Source of the DNA: an uncultured Lactococcus sp.
GTDB taxonomy: Bacteria > Bacillota > Bacilli > Lactobacillales > Streptococcaceae
Direction: 5' to 3'
Length of the DNA: 64,000 nt
NCBI RefSeq assembly: GCF_934191625.1
Contig: NZ_CAKPUG010000005.1
Span: 65,567-129,566 of the forward strand
A program made the translations under genes and the position numbers. The first letter of the stretch is position 1. Every line of letters begins with the position of its first letter. The notes below the pieces were generated by a model. The model saw only the letters and a list, made by a program, of their open reading frames with translations. It ran no database searches and was not told where the DNA came from. This document shows, one piece after another, positions 42,301 to 51,514 of this stretch.

Positions 42301-43094
42301 GTCATGAAAATATCTACCAACACTTTCATCCTGATGAAAAGCAATTTATTGATCGCGTTTTAGATTGGATGGAGCGTGTGGAAACCAATTACTCTGTAGT
42401 TACTACTTATTTTCTAAATCCTAGAGAAGTTGAAATTCTCGAATCTTTAGCAAATAAGCGGCAACTTCAGATTTTTTCTACTCAGGATATTGCCCAGACT
42501 GAACTTACTAAGATTATTATAGCTCCTGAATTTTATCAGTTAGACATTGCTGATTTTGACTTAGCGTTATTAGAAATTTCATATGCTAAGAAATTTCATC
42601 AACTTAAGCATTCCCAAATTTTGGGAAGTTTCTTAGGTCAAACGGGAATTCGGCGCTCAGAGCTTGGCGATATTATTTTAAGTGAGGGAAGGGTACAAGT
42701 TTTTGTTTCGAAACATCTTCTTGAAATCTTTCAGAATAATATCAAAAAAATTGGCTCTGCTGCAGTACAATTTAGCGAAATAACATTTGCTGAGCTAATA
42801 AAAACTGAGACGGCTTCAGCTGTAAAAGTAGTCTTAGCTTCGAGTTTACGTATTGACAAAATTATTGCAAGCACTTTCGAGATTTCTCGCAATCTTGCCG
42901 TAAATATGTTACAATCAAGAAAGGTGAAATTAAATTACCTTGAAATTGAAAAGAAAGATTATTCTGTCGAACCAGGAGATTTAATCAGTGTTCGTGGTCT
43001 GGGTCGCATTAAAATTCTAAGAATTTTAGGAGAAACCAAAAAAGGTAAACAGAAAATCGAATGTGAAATTACTAAGAATCATAAGAAAAGATAG
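42297..43094 (+). CDS. ylmH: YlmH, S4-domain RNA-binding protein
   Basis: The 265-residue protein has an N-terminal domain (about 1-175) with QTGIRRSELGDIILSEGRVQVFV, followed by a C-terminal S4 RNA-binding domain (about 180-258) with LRIDKIIASTFEISRN and VEPGDLISVRGLGR. Work on Firmicute YlmH/RqcP links it to rescue of stalled 50S subunits, with the gene lying in the division cluster for reasons not known. The start overlaps the ylmG stop (ATGA). Confidence 0.92.
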   Translation: MSHENIYQHFHPDEKQFIDRVLDWMERVETNYSVVTTYFLNPREVEILESLANKRQLQIFSTQDIAQTELTKIIIAPEFYQLDIADFDLALLEISYAKKFHQLKHSQILGSFLGQTGIRRSELGDIILSEGRVQVFVSKHLLEIFQNNIKKIGSAAVQFSEITFAELIKTETASAVKVVLASSLRIDKIIASTFEISRNLAVNMLQSRKVKLNYLEIEKKDYSVEPGDLISVRGLGRIKILRILGETKKGKQKIECEITKNHKKR

Positions 43095-43120
43095 AGTCTC
43101 TTGAGAGATTGGAGGTACTT

Positions 43121-43996
43121 ATGGCATTAAATAGTTTAGATGTCCAAAATAAAACATTTAACACACAAATGCGTGGTTACAATAAACACGAAATTGAAGA
43201 GTTTTTAGACATCGTTGTTCGTGATTACGATGAATTTGCACAAAAAATTAAAGATCAAGATCGTGAGCTTAAAGCTTTGCGTGAACGCGTAAAATATTTT
43301 GACGATATGAAAGATTCTTTGAATAAGTCTATTGTCGTTGCACAAGATGCAGCAGATAATTTACGTGTTCAAGCACAGAGCGAATCAAATAGTATCATCG
43401 CTGAAGCAAGTCAAAAAGGACAGCTAATCATTGAAGCAGCTAAAAAAGAAGCAGGTACAATCCTTAATCAAGCTTCGGATGATGCACGTCGCTTGGTTCG
43501 CGATACAGATGATTTGAAACGTAAAATGCGTCTTTATCACCAACGTATGACTTCAATCATTGAGGCTCAGTTGGCAAGTATTCATTCAGAAGATTGGCAA
43601 GATACTTTAGAAGCAACATCTTCACATATTACTAACCCTGAAGAAAAGCTCCAAGAAATTGTAGACATGCAATTAAGTGATACCTCTTTACAAGGTAATT
43701 TAACTAAAGATGAAGCTGCTAAGAATGAAGAAATCACTGCTGGAGAACCTGTAGTTGCAGAACCTGTAGTTAAGGAAGAAACTGAAACAACAGTTGAGGT
43801 CGAAGAAACTGAAATTCCACAAACTGTGAAAGAGGTTTTAGCACCTGCTCTTGAAGAGGAAACTGAAAAAATACCCTCAGAAGAAGGTGAAGCTTCAGAA
43901 GTTACAGAAACTGAAAAAAATGAAGCGTCGACTTATCCAGTTTTTCCAGAGATGCAAACAGAAGTACCAGAAGTAGAATCACCTGAGCATAAATAA
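43121..43996 (+). CDS. divIVA: Cell division protein DivIVA
   Basis: This curvature-sensing coiled-coil protein gathers at the septum and poles. The 291 residues begin with the membrane-binding domain (TFNTQMRGYNKHEIEEFLDIVV, including the tip Arg/Phe region), followed by coiled coils (about 30-165) and a long acidic tail rich in Glu, Val and Thr (about 195-291). The tail is longer than in Bacillus and resembles other cocci. In streptococci DivIVA is a target of the PASTA kinase. ATG 43121 lies 4 nt after GGAGGT. Confidence 0.94.
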   Translation: MALNSLDVQNKTFNTQMRGYNKHEIEEFLDIVVRDYDEFAQKIKDQDRELKALRERVKYFDDMKDSLNKSIVVAQDAADNLRVQAQSESNSIIAEASQKGQLIIEAAKKEAGTILNQASDDARRLVRDTDDLKRKMRLYHQRMTSIIEAQLASIHSEDWQDTLEATSSHITNPEEKLQEIVDMQLSDTSLQGNLTKDEAAKNEEITAGEPVVAEPVVKEETETTVEVEETEIPQTVKEVLAPALEEETEKIPSEEGEASEVTETEKNEASTYPVFPEMQTEVPEVESPEHK

Positions 43997-44034
43997 TCTA
44001 ATTTTAGGACAAGAAAAGAAAAACATATTTACAG

Positions 44035-44220
44035 CAAATGAGTGTTGATGAAAGTCTCATATTCCCTGTTTTTCGGCTTATCACCTAAATTATTCTAAGC
44101 CCAACTTAAGTAAGTTTAGACGCTGCACACGTTACGTGCATAAGAGTTCTCACTTTTTTGTGAGAAAAATTAAGGTGGTACCACGGTCTTTCGTCCTTTT
44201 TCGAAAGACCGTTTTTTTTA
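44035..44220 (+). promoter_or_regulatory. T-box leader of ileS
   Basis: The motif AAGGTGGTACCACG is at 44172-44185. It overlaps a terminator with the 11-bp stem ACGGTCTTTCG (44183-44193) and CGAAAGACCGT (44202-44212), followed by eight T. The isoleucine codon ATC at 44080-44082 is a plausible specifier. The 44221-44333 stretch to ileS holds only a short TCTGC/GCAGA hairpin and the ribosome site. Confidence 0.9.
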
Positions 44221-44333
44221 TTATCATTCTTTCTGCTTTCGCAGATTAAAAATAATAATATATGGTGAGCGGAGCAATCTGAAAATCAAGAAGTACTAGA
44301 AGAATAGTTAAAGTTTAAAAGGAAGGTAAAATT

Positions 44334-47120
44334 ATGAAAATTAAAGATACATTGAATTTAGGGAAAACGGCTTTCCCGATGCGTGCAGGTCTGCCCAATA
44401 AAGAATCAGGTTGGCAAAAGGAATGGGAAGAAGCAAAGCTTTATGAAGCACGTCAAGAACTGAACGAAGGTAAACCATCGTTTATGTTGCACGATGGGCC
44501 TCCTTATGCGAATGGAAATATCCACGTTGGTCATGCCCTAAATAAAATTTCAAAAGATATTATTGTACGTTATAAATCCATGTCGGGTTTCCGTGCGCCA
44601 TACGTTCCTGGATGGGATACTCACGGTTTGCCTATTGAACAACAACTTTCAAAAGCAGGCATGAACCGTAAAGAAATGGACATGTTAGACTATCTTGAGG
44701 AGTGCCGTAAATATGCGCTTAAGCAAGTAGATATGCAACGTTCAGACTTTAAGTCTTTAGGAGTTTTAGCAGATTGGGACCGCCCATATATGACGCTTCT
44801 TCCCGAATATGAAGCGGCACAAATTCGTGTCTTCGGTAAAATGGCTGAAAAAGGTTATATCTACAAAGGGCAAAAACCAATTTACTGGTCTCCTTCATCA
44901 GAAAGCTCATTGGCGGAAGCCGAAATTGAATACCAAGATGTTCGTTCAGCATCAATCTTTGTGGCTTTTAAAGCAAAAGACGTTAAAGGTCTTTTGCCAG
45001 AGGATGTAGAATTTGTTATCTGGACAACGACTCCTTGGACATTGCCAGCAAATATGGGGATTTTTGTACATCCAGACTACGAATATTCAGTTGTAGAAGT
45101 AGGTAATCGTAAATTTGTTGTTGCTTCAGAAATGCTTAGCAAGGTGGCAGAAACATTAGAGTGGGAAAACCCAGCGGTAATTCAAACACTTAAAGGTTCT
45201 GAAATGGATATGATGACAGCTCACCATCCATTTTACGATCGTGAATCATTGGTTATGAATGGGGACTATGTCACACTTGATTCAGGTACGGGACTTGTGC
45301 ATAGTGCACCAGGCCATGGTGAAGATGACTATTTCTTTAGTCGCAAGTATAAGCTTGAAGTGCTGTCACCTGTGGACAACCGTGGTTACTATACTAATGA
45401 AGCACCTGGTTTAGAGGGAATCTTCTACGATGATGGAAACAAAATTGTAAGTAAATGGTTAGAAGAAAAAGGAGCTTTGCTGAAGCTTGACTTCTTTACT
45501 CACAGTTATCCCCATGATTGGCGCACGAAGAAACCAGTTATTTTCCGTGCAACTCCACAATGGTTTGCATCAATTGATGACTTCCGTGAAAATATCCTAA
45601 GTGAAATTGAACAAGTTGACTGGATTATTCCTTGGGGAAAAACACGTCTCTATAATATGGTTCGTGACCGAGGAGATTGGGTCATTTCTCGTCAGCGTGC
45701 TTGGGGTGTACCATTGCCAATCTTCTATGCGGAAAATGGAGAAGCAATTATCACACCGGAAACAACCGAACATGTTGCTCAGCTTTTCGCTGAACACGGT
45801 TCAAAAGTTTGGGTTGAACGGGAAGCTAAAGATTTGTTGCCTGAAGGCTTCACTCATCCTGGGTCTCCAAATGGTAAATTTACAAAAGAAAAAGACATCA
45901 TGGATGTCTGGTTTGATTCGGGTTCATCATGGAATGGTGTTCTAAACGAACGAGATTACCTATCTTATCCTGCTGATCTTTATCTTGAAGGTTCAGACCA
46001 ATATCGTGGTTGGTTTAACTCCTCAATCACAACTTCAGTTGCTGTTAATGGAGTTTCACCATATAAAGCTGTTCTGTCACAAGGCTTTGTTCTGGATGGA
46101 AAAGGACGTAAAATGTCTAAATCTATTGGTAATACTATTTTGCCTTCAGATGTGACAGGAAAATTAGGAGCTGATATTCTTCGGCTTTGGGTAGCTTCTG
46201 TGGATACGGAAGCCGATGTTCGGGTTTCTATGGAGATTCTTAATCAAGTTTCAGAAGTCTATCGTAAAATCCGTAACACAATGCGTTTCTTAATTGCAAA
46301 TACTACAGATTTTGATAAAAATATAAATGCTGTTTCATATGAAAACCTACGTAGTGTTGATAAGTATATGCTTGTTAAATTCAATACATTAGTGAAAGCA
46401 GTACGTGAAGCTTATGATTCATACAATTTCATGAGTGTTTATAAGCAAGTGATTAACTTCTTGACCAATGATTTGTCTGCTTTCTATCTTGATTTTGCTA
46501 AGGATGTTGTATATATTGAAGCAGCCAATGCTGCAGATCGTCGTTCAATGCAAACCGTGATGTATACAATGCTTGCAGATTTGACAAAACTTTTAGTGCC
46601 AATTTTGCCACACACAGCAGAAGAAATCTGGTCTTATCTTGGAGCTGAGACAGAAGAGTTTGCTTATCTCGCTGAAATGCCTGAAGTTAAAGAGTTCACT
46701 GGCTCAGAAGAGTTACTCGGTGAATGGGAAGCTTTCCTTGATTTCCGAGATAAAGTACTCAAAGCACTTGAAGAAGCACGTGAAGCAAAATTAATCGGTA
46801 AATCACTTGAAGCAAAAGTTACTGTTTATCCTAATGAAGTAGTTTCAAGTCTTCTTGTAAGCCTTGATGAAAATGTTGCTCAACTTCTCATTGTTTCCGA
46901 ATTCTCTGTATCAAGTGAAGAAGCACCCGCAGCTGCACTTAAATTTAATGATGTAGCTATTCTTGTGGAGCAAGCTGCAGGAGAAGTATGTGACCGATGC
47001 CGCCGTACAGATGTTACCGTTGGGACTGATGAAAATGAACATCTTCAAACCCTTTGCTCAAGTTGCGCTACGATTGTAAGAAATGAATTCCCTCAAGTAT
47101 TAGTTGATGGATTTGAATAA
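44334..47120 (+). CDS. ileS: Isoleucine--tRNA ligase
   Basis: This class I synthetase charges tRNA-Ile. The 928 residues have the HIGH motif as HVGH in [16 protein letters not shown] (about residue 65), a CP1 editing domain with [11 protein letters not shown] and [21 protein letters not shown] in [10 protein letters not shown] (about residue 600), and a C-terminal zinc finger with CDRCRR and CSSCA. AAGGAAGG precedes the ATG. It is controlled by the T-box in front and terminated directly after. Confidence 0.97.
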   Translation: MKIKDTLNLGKTAFPMRAGLPNKESGWQKEWEEAKLYEARQELNEGKPSFMLHDGPPYANGNIHVGHALNKISKDIIVRYKSMSGFRAPYVPGWDTHGLPIEQQLSKAGMNRKEMDMLDYLEECRKYALKQVDMQRSDFKSLGVLADWDRPYMTLLPEYEAAQIRVFGKMAEKGYIYKGQKPIYWSPSSESSLAEAEIEYQDVRSASIFVAFKAKDVKGLLPEDVEFVIWTTTPWTLPANMGIFVHPDYEYSVVEVGNRKFVVASEMLSKVAETLEWENPAVIQTLKGSEMDMMTAHHPFYDRESLVMNGDYVTLDSGTGLVHSAPGHGEDDYFFSRKYKLEVLSPVDNRGYYTNEAPGLEGIFYDDGNKIVSKWLEEKGALLKLDFFTHSYPHDWRTKKPVIFRATPQWFASIDDFRENILSEIEQVDWIIPWGKTRLYNMVRDRGDWVISRQRAWGVPLPIFYAENGEAIITPETTEHVAQLFAEHGSKVWVEREAKDLLPEGFTHPGSPNGKFTKEKDIMDVWFDSGSSWNGVLNERDYLSYPADLYLEGSDQYRGWFNSSITTSVAVNGVSPYKAVLSQGFVLDGKGRKMSKSIGNTILPSDVTGKLGADILRLWVASVDTEADVRVSMEILNQVSEVYRKIRNTMRFLIANTTDFDKNINAVSYENLRSVDKYMLVKFNTLVKAVREAYDSYNFMSVYKQVINFLTNDLSAFYLDFAKDVVYIEAANAADRRSMQTVMYTMLADLTKLLVPILPHTAEEIWSYLGAETEEFAYLAEMPEVKEFTGSEELLGEWEAFLDFRDKVLKALEEAREAKLIGKSLEAKVTVYPNEVVSSLLVSLDENVAQLLIVSEFSVSSEEAPAAALKFNDVAILVEQAAGEVCDRCRRTDVTVGTDENEHLQTLCSSCATIVRNEFPQVLVDGFE

Positions 47121-47122
47121 AA

Positions 47123-47151
47123 TAAAAAGCTTGGATATCCAAGCTTTTTAT
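47123..47151 (+). terminator. ileS terminator
   Basis: AAAAAGCTTGGAT and ATCCAAGCTTTTT form a nearly perfect palindrome. Confidence 0.88.
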
Positions 47152-47156
47152 AATGT

Positions 47157-47181
47157 AAAAAAATTGCTTCAAACAATTTTT
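47157..47181 (-). terminator. Terminator of the DUF4044 gene
   Basis: On the minus strand AAATTG and CAATTT flank TTTGAAG, followed by a T run. Confidence 0.7.
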
Positions 47182-47297
47182 TAAAATGCAGATAGTGCCA
47201 TAGCTAGGGAGCTAAAGACAATAAGTAATAGCATCGCAACGACAACAACCATTGTTACTTTTTGAAAAGTAGATTTTTGTTTCTTTTTGTAAGCCAT
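47181..47297 (-). CDS. DUF4044-type small membrane protein
   Basis: This 38-residue frame lies in the ileS-tuf interval. The product starts MAYKKKQKSTFQKVTMVV and continues as one hydrophobic helix (VVVVAMLLLIVFSSLAMALS) to the stop. A basic cytoplasmic head plus one membrane span fits the DUF4044 family of tiny Lactobacillales proteins, whose function is not known. GAGGAAAC precedes the ATG. It has a good promoter at 47329-47357 and a terminator after it, so it is a complete transcription unit. Confidence 0.82.
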   Translation of the reverse strand: MAYKKKQKSTFQKVTMVVVVAMLLLIVFSSLAMALSAF

Positions 47298-47328
47298 AGT
47301 TTCCTCAATATTTATTATTCTCAATTCT

Positions 47329-47357
47329 ATTCTAGCAATAAATCAGTAAATTGTCAC
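47329..47357 (-). promoter_or_regulatory. Promoter of the DUF4044 gene
   Basis: On the minus strand GTGACA (47352-47357), a 17-bp gap, and TGC-TAGAAT with the hexamer at 47329-47334. Confidence 0.7.
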
Positions 47358-47358
47358 A

Positions 47359-47541
47359 CTATTTACTAGAATCAGTTTTTTCAGATTTTGAAGAGTCTTT
47401 TGGTTCTAGGAATTTGGCAAATGGATCTTCTTGTTTATCAGTTTTTGCTGTTGCTTTATCTGTGTCTAAATCAAGGGTTGAGACACCTAAATCATCCATC
47501 ATTTTATCGAAATCATCACGTTTTCTAAAAGTTAATCCCAT
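47359..47541 (-). CDS. Small acidic protein, SPJ_0845-like family
   Basis: The 60-residue hydrophilic protein starts MGLTFRKRDDFDKMMDDLG. It then has an acidic, Thr/Lys/Ser-rich remainder with DPFAKFLEPKDSSKSEK and no membrane segment. The start and the DPFAKFLE motif recall a small streptococcal family named SPJ_0845; no function is known. The CAT at 47539-47541 is taken as start because AAGGAG lies 10 nt before it; a start seven codons earlier overlaps that site. It lies just upstream of the DUF4044 gene on the same strand. Confidence 0.7.
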   Translation of the reverse strand: MGLTFRKRDDFDKMMDDLGVSTLDLDTDKATAKTDKQEDPFAKFLEPKDSSKSEKTDSSK

Positions 47542-47617
47542 ATCGATATTACTCCTTATCATTTTTTATATATTTTACTACGAAAAGTCAAAAAAAGCCA
47601 GATAAATAGCAATAAAG

Positions 47618-47647
47618 TTTGCATTTACAGCGAAAATCCAGTATAAT
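47618..47647 (+). promoter_or_regulatory. tuf promoter
   Basis: TTTGCA (47618-47623), 18 bp, TATAAT (47642-47647). The leader is about 70 nt. Confidence 0.65.
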
Positions 47648-47722
47648 GTTAAGGAACGGTAGTTTGTGTAAAGCATTGCTACCTATAAAAAATATATTTT
47701 TTCTCAAAGGAGACATTTTAAA

Positions 47723-48910
47723 ATGGCTAAAGAAGTTTACGACCGTAGCAAACCGCACGTAAATATTGGTACTATCGGACACGTTGACCATGGTAAAACT
47801 ACCCTCTCAGCTGCAATCTCTAAAGTATTGTCTGACAAAGGTTATTCTAAAGCGACTGATTTCGCAGCTATCGATGCTGCGCCAGAAGAACGCGAACGTG
47901 GTATCACTATCAATACTGCTCACATCGAGTACGAAACTGATAAACGTCACTATGCCCACATCGACGCTCCAGGTCACGCGGACTACGTTAAAAACATGAT
48001 CACTGGTGCTGCCCAAATGGACGGTGCGATCCTCGTTGTTGCTGCAACTGATGGACCAATGCCACAAACTCGTGAACACATCTTGCTTTCACGTCAAGTT
48101 GGTGTTAAATACCTTATCGTATTCCTTAACAAAGCTGACCTCGTTGATGATGAAGAACTTATGGAACTCGTTGAGATGGAAGTACGTGACCTCTTGTCAG
48201 AATACGACTTCCCAGGTGACGATACTCCAGTAATCGCTGGTTCAGCACTTGGTGCTTTGAACGGTGAACCTCAATGGGTTGCTAAAGTTGAAGAACTTAT
48301 GGACATCGTTGACGAATACATCCCAACTCCAGAACGTGACACTGACAAACCATTGTTGCTTCCAGTCGAAGACGTATTCTCAATCACTGGTCGTGGTACA
48401 GTAGCTTCAGGTCGTATCGAACGTGGTACTGTTAAAGTCAACGACGAAATCGAAATCGTTGGTATCAAAGAAGACACTAAAAAAGCTGTTGTTACTGGTA
48501 TCGAAATGTTCCGTAAAACACTTGACGAAGGTCTTGCCGGCGATAACGTTGGTGTACTTCTCCGTGGTGTTCAACGTGACGAAATCGAACGTGGTCAAGT
48601 TATCGCTAAACCAGGTTCAATCACTCCACACACTAAATTTGAAGGTGAAGTTTACGTATTGAGCAAAGAAGAAGGCGGACGTCACACTCCATTCTTCGAC
48701 AACTACCGTCCTCAATTCTACTTCCACACAACTGACGTTACTGGTTCAGTTAAACTTCCAGAAGGTACTGAAATGGTAATGCCTGGTGATAACGTTCACA
48801 TCGACGTTGAACTTATCCACCCAGTTGCCATCGAACAAGGAACTACTTTCTCTATCCGTGAAGGTGGACGCACTGTTGGTTCAGGTATCGTAGCTGAAAT
48901 CAAAGCATAA
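47723..48910 (+). CDS. tuf: Elongation factor Tu
   Basis: This GTPase delivers aminoacyl-tRNA to the ribosome. The 395 residues have G1 [10 protein letters not shown] (about residues 18-27), the switch I region [13 protein letters not shown]3 DAPGHADY, and G4 NKADLVDD, then two beta-barrel domains. AAAGGAG precedes the ATG. Codon use is extremely biased, like fba, which fits its abundance. Unlike the str operon arrangement, tuf stands alone with its own promoter and terminator. Confidence 0.98.
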   Translation: MAKEVYDRSKPHVNIGTIGHVDHGKTTLSAAISKVLSDKGYSKATDFAAIDAAPEERERGITINTAHIEYETDKRHYAHIDAPGHADYVKNMITGAAQMDGAILVVAATDGPMPQTREHILLSRQVGVKYLIVFLNKADLVDDEELMELVEMEVRDLLSEYDFPGDDTPVIAGSALGALNGEPQWVAKVEELMDIVDEYIPTPERDTDKPLLLPVEDVFSITGRGTVASGRIERGTVKVNDEIEIVGIKEDTKKAVVTGIEMFRKTLDEGLAGDNVGVLLRGVQRDEIERGQVIAKPGSITPHTKFEGEVYVLSKEEGGRHTPFFDNYRPQFYFHTTDVTGSVKLPEGTEMVMPGDNVHIDVELIHPVAIEQGTTFSIREGGRTVGSGIVAEIKA

Positions 48911-48946
48911 TTCATAAAGAATTATTGAAGTGATCTCACTTCCGAG

Positions 48947-48974
48947 AAACCTCACTATTGTGAGGTTTTTTTTG
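48947..48974 (+). terminator. tuf terminator
   Basis: AAACCTCAC and GTGAGGTTT flank TATT, followed by a T run. Confidence 0.88.
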
Positions 48975-49003
48975 ATGGATTTCAGCAGAGTAGTTTGGAT
49001 ACA

Positions 49004-49032
49004 TAAAAAACTCCCCTTAGGGAGTTTTTTTT
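49004..49032. terminator. Bidirectional terminator after tuf and the DUF1831 gene
   Basis: AAAAAACTCCC and GGGAGTTTTTT form the stem. It ends exactly at the DUF1831 stop codon, so it serves the minus strand and backs up the tuf terminator. Confidence 0.85.
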
Positions 49033-49375
49033 AGGCTTCTTTTTTAATAAAAATATCGCGATCAACAAAGGCATCCATTTGGAAATAAAATTTTTCTTGG
49101 ATAATTTCGCTAGCATTTTTAAAGATGTTAACATTACGTAATCCAGATTTATCAGTAACAGATAGTTTAAATCCTGTTAAATCTGGATTAATAATAATTT
49201 TAAGGAGGAAGCCTTGCCCAGAATTAGGTACTTCTTCAAGGATACGTTTAAACTCAAAGTTACCAACTTTATTTTGAGAAAAAGTAGTGTCTTTTAGAGT
49301 AAATTTCTTAACTTTCGGTGATAATTCGTAGCTGTATTTGCAGCCCTCAAGTTTTTTTTCAGTAATAAAAGCCAT
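49031..49375 (-). CDS. DUF1831 family protein
   Basis: The 114-residue soluble protein begins MAFITEKKLEGCKYSYELSP and has no membrane segment or known motif. It is the DUF1831 type, found beside a cysteine desulfurase in many Lactobacillales. Here it follows the desulfurase by three bases. A role as a partner or regulator in sulfur transfer is likely from this constant pairing but is not established. The terminator begins at its stop codon. Confidence 0.85.
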   Translation of the reverse strand: MAFITEKKLEGCKYSYELSPKVKKFTLKDTTFSQNKVGNFEFKRILEEVPNSGQGFLLKIIINPDLTGFKLSVTDKSGLRNVNIFKNASEIIQEKFYFQMDAFVDRDIFIKKEA

Positions 49376-49378
49376 CTT

Positions 49379-50497
49379 TTATAGTGCCCTTTCTTTTAGT
49401 GCTTTAACAAAAGTGTGAACTTCTTCTTCAGTATTGAGTTCTGAAAAAGAAATACGTATATTTTCTTTAAGTTTTGGAGACTGACTTCCGTAGACTGCTT
49501 CGAGAACGTGGGAAGGATCAACTGTACCAGCCGTACAAGCTGAACCAGTTGAAATTGCTACGCCTGCCAAATCAAGTTTTGCAAGCAATAAATCATGATT
49601 TTTTCCTGGAAAGCCAATATTAACCACATGTGGCATATTAGGACCAAATTCATGTATATAATAATCGACACCTGAAAGACTTTCTAGAAGTGAAGCTCTC
49701 AAGTTTTCAACATGTGCATAATTATCGCTCATTTTGTCTGTAGCAAGTTCTAAGGCTTTTGCCATTCCCAAAAGTGAATGAAGATTTTCTGTACCTGCCC
49801 GTCGTTTTTCTTCTTGTTCACCACCGTGAATGATACTGTCAAATCTTAGTCCTGAACGGTGATAAAGAAAACCAACACCTTTGGGCCCGTGGAATTTATG
49901 ACCGCTAGCTGAGAGAAAATCTATTTTTAGATCCGCCGGATACACAGGAATTTTACCCATTGTTTGTACTGAATCAACATGAAAAACAGCTTGATGATTT
50001 TCTAAAAGTTGCCCCACTTCTTTGATGGGAAGCAGTTGGCCCGTTTCATTATTCGCCATCATCATTGAAACGAGAATTGTATCCTCCCGCAGTTCATTTT
50101 CAATCAAGTAGGCAGGAAAAGAGCCATCAGATTGAGGTTTAACAAAAGTGACCTCAAAACCATGGCGTGTTTTCAAGTAGTCAAGTGCATTAAGTACTGA
50201 AGGGTGCTCTAAGGCAGTGGTGATAATATGATTGCCATTTTGACGATTGGCTAAAGCATAACCTACCAAAGCAGTAGAGTTGGATTCGCTTCCGCCAGAA
50301 GTAAAAGTAATTGTTCCAGGTGAAACTTGCAGAACCCCAGCTACTGTTTCTCGTGCTTGACGTACGATTTGGCTCGCTTGGCGGCCAAAAGTGTGCGTAC
50401 TTGACGGATTACCAAAGTTGTTCGCAAGGACTTCCGTCATGATATCCACAACTTCTGGTAGTATAGGAGTTGTTGCGGCATTATCTAGATATATAAT
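49379..50497 (-). CDS. Cysteine desulfurase, NifS/IscS family, with apparent ATT start codon
   Basis: This PLP enzyme takes sulfur from cysteine for thio-modified tRNA or Fe-S clusters. Visible are the PLP Lys in SASGHKFHGPKG, the catalytic Cys loop STGSACTAGTVDPSHVL, ANNETGQLLP and RAGTENLHSLLG. The first ATG in frame (50447-50449) gives 356 residues and loses the conserved LDNAATTPILPEVVD segment, which is intact just upstream. Codons before it read ATT-ATA-TAT-CTA-GAT-AAT, so ATT at 50495-50497 falls where the family's initiator Met stands (giving MIYLDN). AGAGG lies 8 nt before it, and TAG stops the frame nine codons further up. The product would be 372 residues. Confidence 0.88.
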   Translation of the reverse strand: MIYLDNAATTPILPEVVDIMTEVLANNFGNPSSTHTFGRQASQIVRQARETVAGVLQVSPGTITFTSGGSESNSTALVGYALANRQNGNHIITTALEHPSVLNALDYLKTRHGFEVTFVKPQSDGSFPAYLIENELREDTILVSMMMANNETGQLLPIKEVGQLLENHQAVFHVDSVQTMGKIPVYPADLKIDFLSASGHKFHGPKGVGFLYHRSGLRFDSIIHGGEQEEKRRAGTENLHSLLGMAKALELATDKMSDNYAHVENLRASLLESLSGVDYYIHEFGPNMPHVVNIGFPGKNHDLLLAKLDLAGVAISTGSACTAGTVDPSHVLEAVYGSQSPKLKENIRISFSELNTEEEVHTFVKALKERAL

Positions 50498-50602
50498 TGT
50501 TCTTTCCTCTCTTTCGAGTTTCTATTAAAAGTCTTATTTTAAGGGAGTTGTAAGATTATGTGAAGTAGTTCTCTTTAACAAATGTGTGTATTTCATTTAT
50601 GT

Positions 50603-50630
50603 ACTATATACGAATGCTTAATAATCGCAA
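50603..50630 (-). promoter_or_regulatory. Possible promoter of the desulfurase operon
   Basis: On the minus strand TTGCGA (50625-50630) and TATAGT (50603-50608) are 16 bp apart. The remainder of 50520-50757 holds nothing recognised. Confidence 0.45.
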
Positions 50631-50757
50631 GTTCCCATTATCTCTATATTACCATGTTTTAAATTTTTTTTCTGTAATTCGAACGCCTCCGTTAAATTTT
50701 TTAAGAAAAATATAGGTGAGTGAGTTGAAAAAATTATTAAATGAAGTGCAGGAGATG

Positions 50758-50824
50758 AAAAAAGCCACCTAGGCAGAGAGGTGACTCTTGAAAGATGTAT
50801 TAATTATATTATCGTTATCTGCCT
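50758..50824 (-). ncRNA. Candidate short RNA or leader attenuator upstream of the desulfurase
   Basis: On the minus strand TGT-TATAAT (hexamer at 50831-50836) predicts a start near 50824. A terminator with stem GTCACCT (50785-50779) and AGGTGGC (50770-50764) and six T ends the RNA near 50758. No good reading frame lies between. The first seven bases, AGGCAGA, are perfectly complementary to TCTGCCT in the terminator loop. It may be an independent RNA or an attenuated leader of the desulfurase, whose start is 260 bases downstream. Confidence 0.5.
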
Positions 50825-50897
50825 ATACCGATTATAACACTGGGAAGCAGTAAAGTATAATTTTTTAAACGATATGGAACTATTTAAAAATGAAAGT

Positions 50898-50903
50898 TAT
50901 AAT
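50898..50903 (+). promoter_or_regulatory. -10 hexamer before the membrane protein gene
   Basis: TATAAT about 47 nt before the ATG at 50950; the -35 is poor. Confidence 0.4.
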
Positions 50904-50949
50904 AAATTTAAGAGAGGTGAGCAGCCATAAAGGAAAGGAATAAGAAGAG

Positions 50950-51324
50950 ATGGAATATAATTTATTGGGTATCTCAGCTTTAATTATAGTTATTTTAGGG
51001 CTGACATGGCTCAAGGATGGTGAAAAAATGGTCCCGCCATTGAAGAAGAGGATTGTGATTGATAGTGTAACAATAGCAATATTTTGGGGTGTTTTTGAGT
51101 TTTATAGTTTTTCAAATGTTAAAGTGTACAGTAATGAAATAGAATTTGTCATCAACACTTCCTTGCTTTTTTTCTTTGCTCGAATGCTTCAACTCATTTG
51201 TCAGATTAACCCTTTATTTCAAGAGCTTTTTGTCTATCTCAAATCAAAAGGAATTACTCTTGAGGATAAAAAATTAAAAGATGAAACACATGAAGATGGA
51301 AAAGAGAATGAGAGAAGAAAGTAA
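50950..51324 (+). CDS. Small membrane protein of unknown function
   Basis: The 124-residue protein is not recognised. It has three hydrophobic stretches, about residues 4-21 (LLGISALIIVILGLTWL), 37-54 (VTIAIFWGVFEFYSF) and 63-82 (IEFVINTSLLFFFARML). The short loop between the first two is basic, and the last 35 residues form a charged Lys/Glu tail. No signal motif or catalytic pattern was seen. The ribosome site is weak: AAGAG abuts the ATG, or AAAGGAA lies further up. It has its own -10 and a small terminator and may be an accessory gene. Confidence 0.65.
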   Translation: MEYNLLGISALIIVILGLTWLKDGEKMVPPLKKRIVIDSVTIAIFWGVFEFYSFSNVKVYSNEIEFVINTSLLFFFARMLQLICQINPLFQELFVYLKSKGITLEDKKLKDETHEDGKENERRK

Positions 51325-51435
51325 TCCTTTCCAAATCTGTTAACAAACGACAACGTCATCGAAAAGAAGATATGGTATATTGTGTATGGCAAATCAAAAT
51401 ATCGATTAAAATTTCCTGAATGTTAAGTCTCGTCT

Positions 51436-51453
51436 TGCCAGCGTGGCTTTTTT
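51436..51453 (+). terminator. Short terminator after the membrane protein gene
   Basis: GCCA-GCG-TGGC is followed by six T. The stem is only 4-5 bp. Confidence 0.5.
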
Positions 51454-51456
51454 CAT

Positions 51457-51480
51457 ATAAAAAACCAGCGAAAAGCTGGT
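51457..51480 (-). terminator. prs terminator
   Basis: On the minus strand ACCAGC and GCTGGT flank TTTTC, followed by a T run. Confidence 0.85.
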
Positions 51481-51514
51481 GATGAGTGAATTGAAACTTA
51501 GCTCGGAGTAGACT

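Noticed and set aside
44334..47120. Internal plus-strand frames in ileS (for example 44809-45009 and 45601-45945)
   Set aside because: They are out-of-frame shadows of a normal ileS. The main frame is intact and complete.
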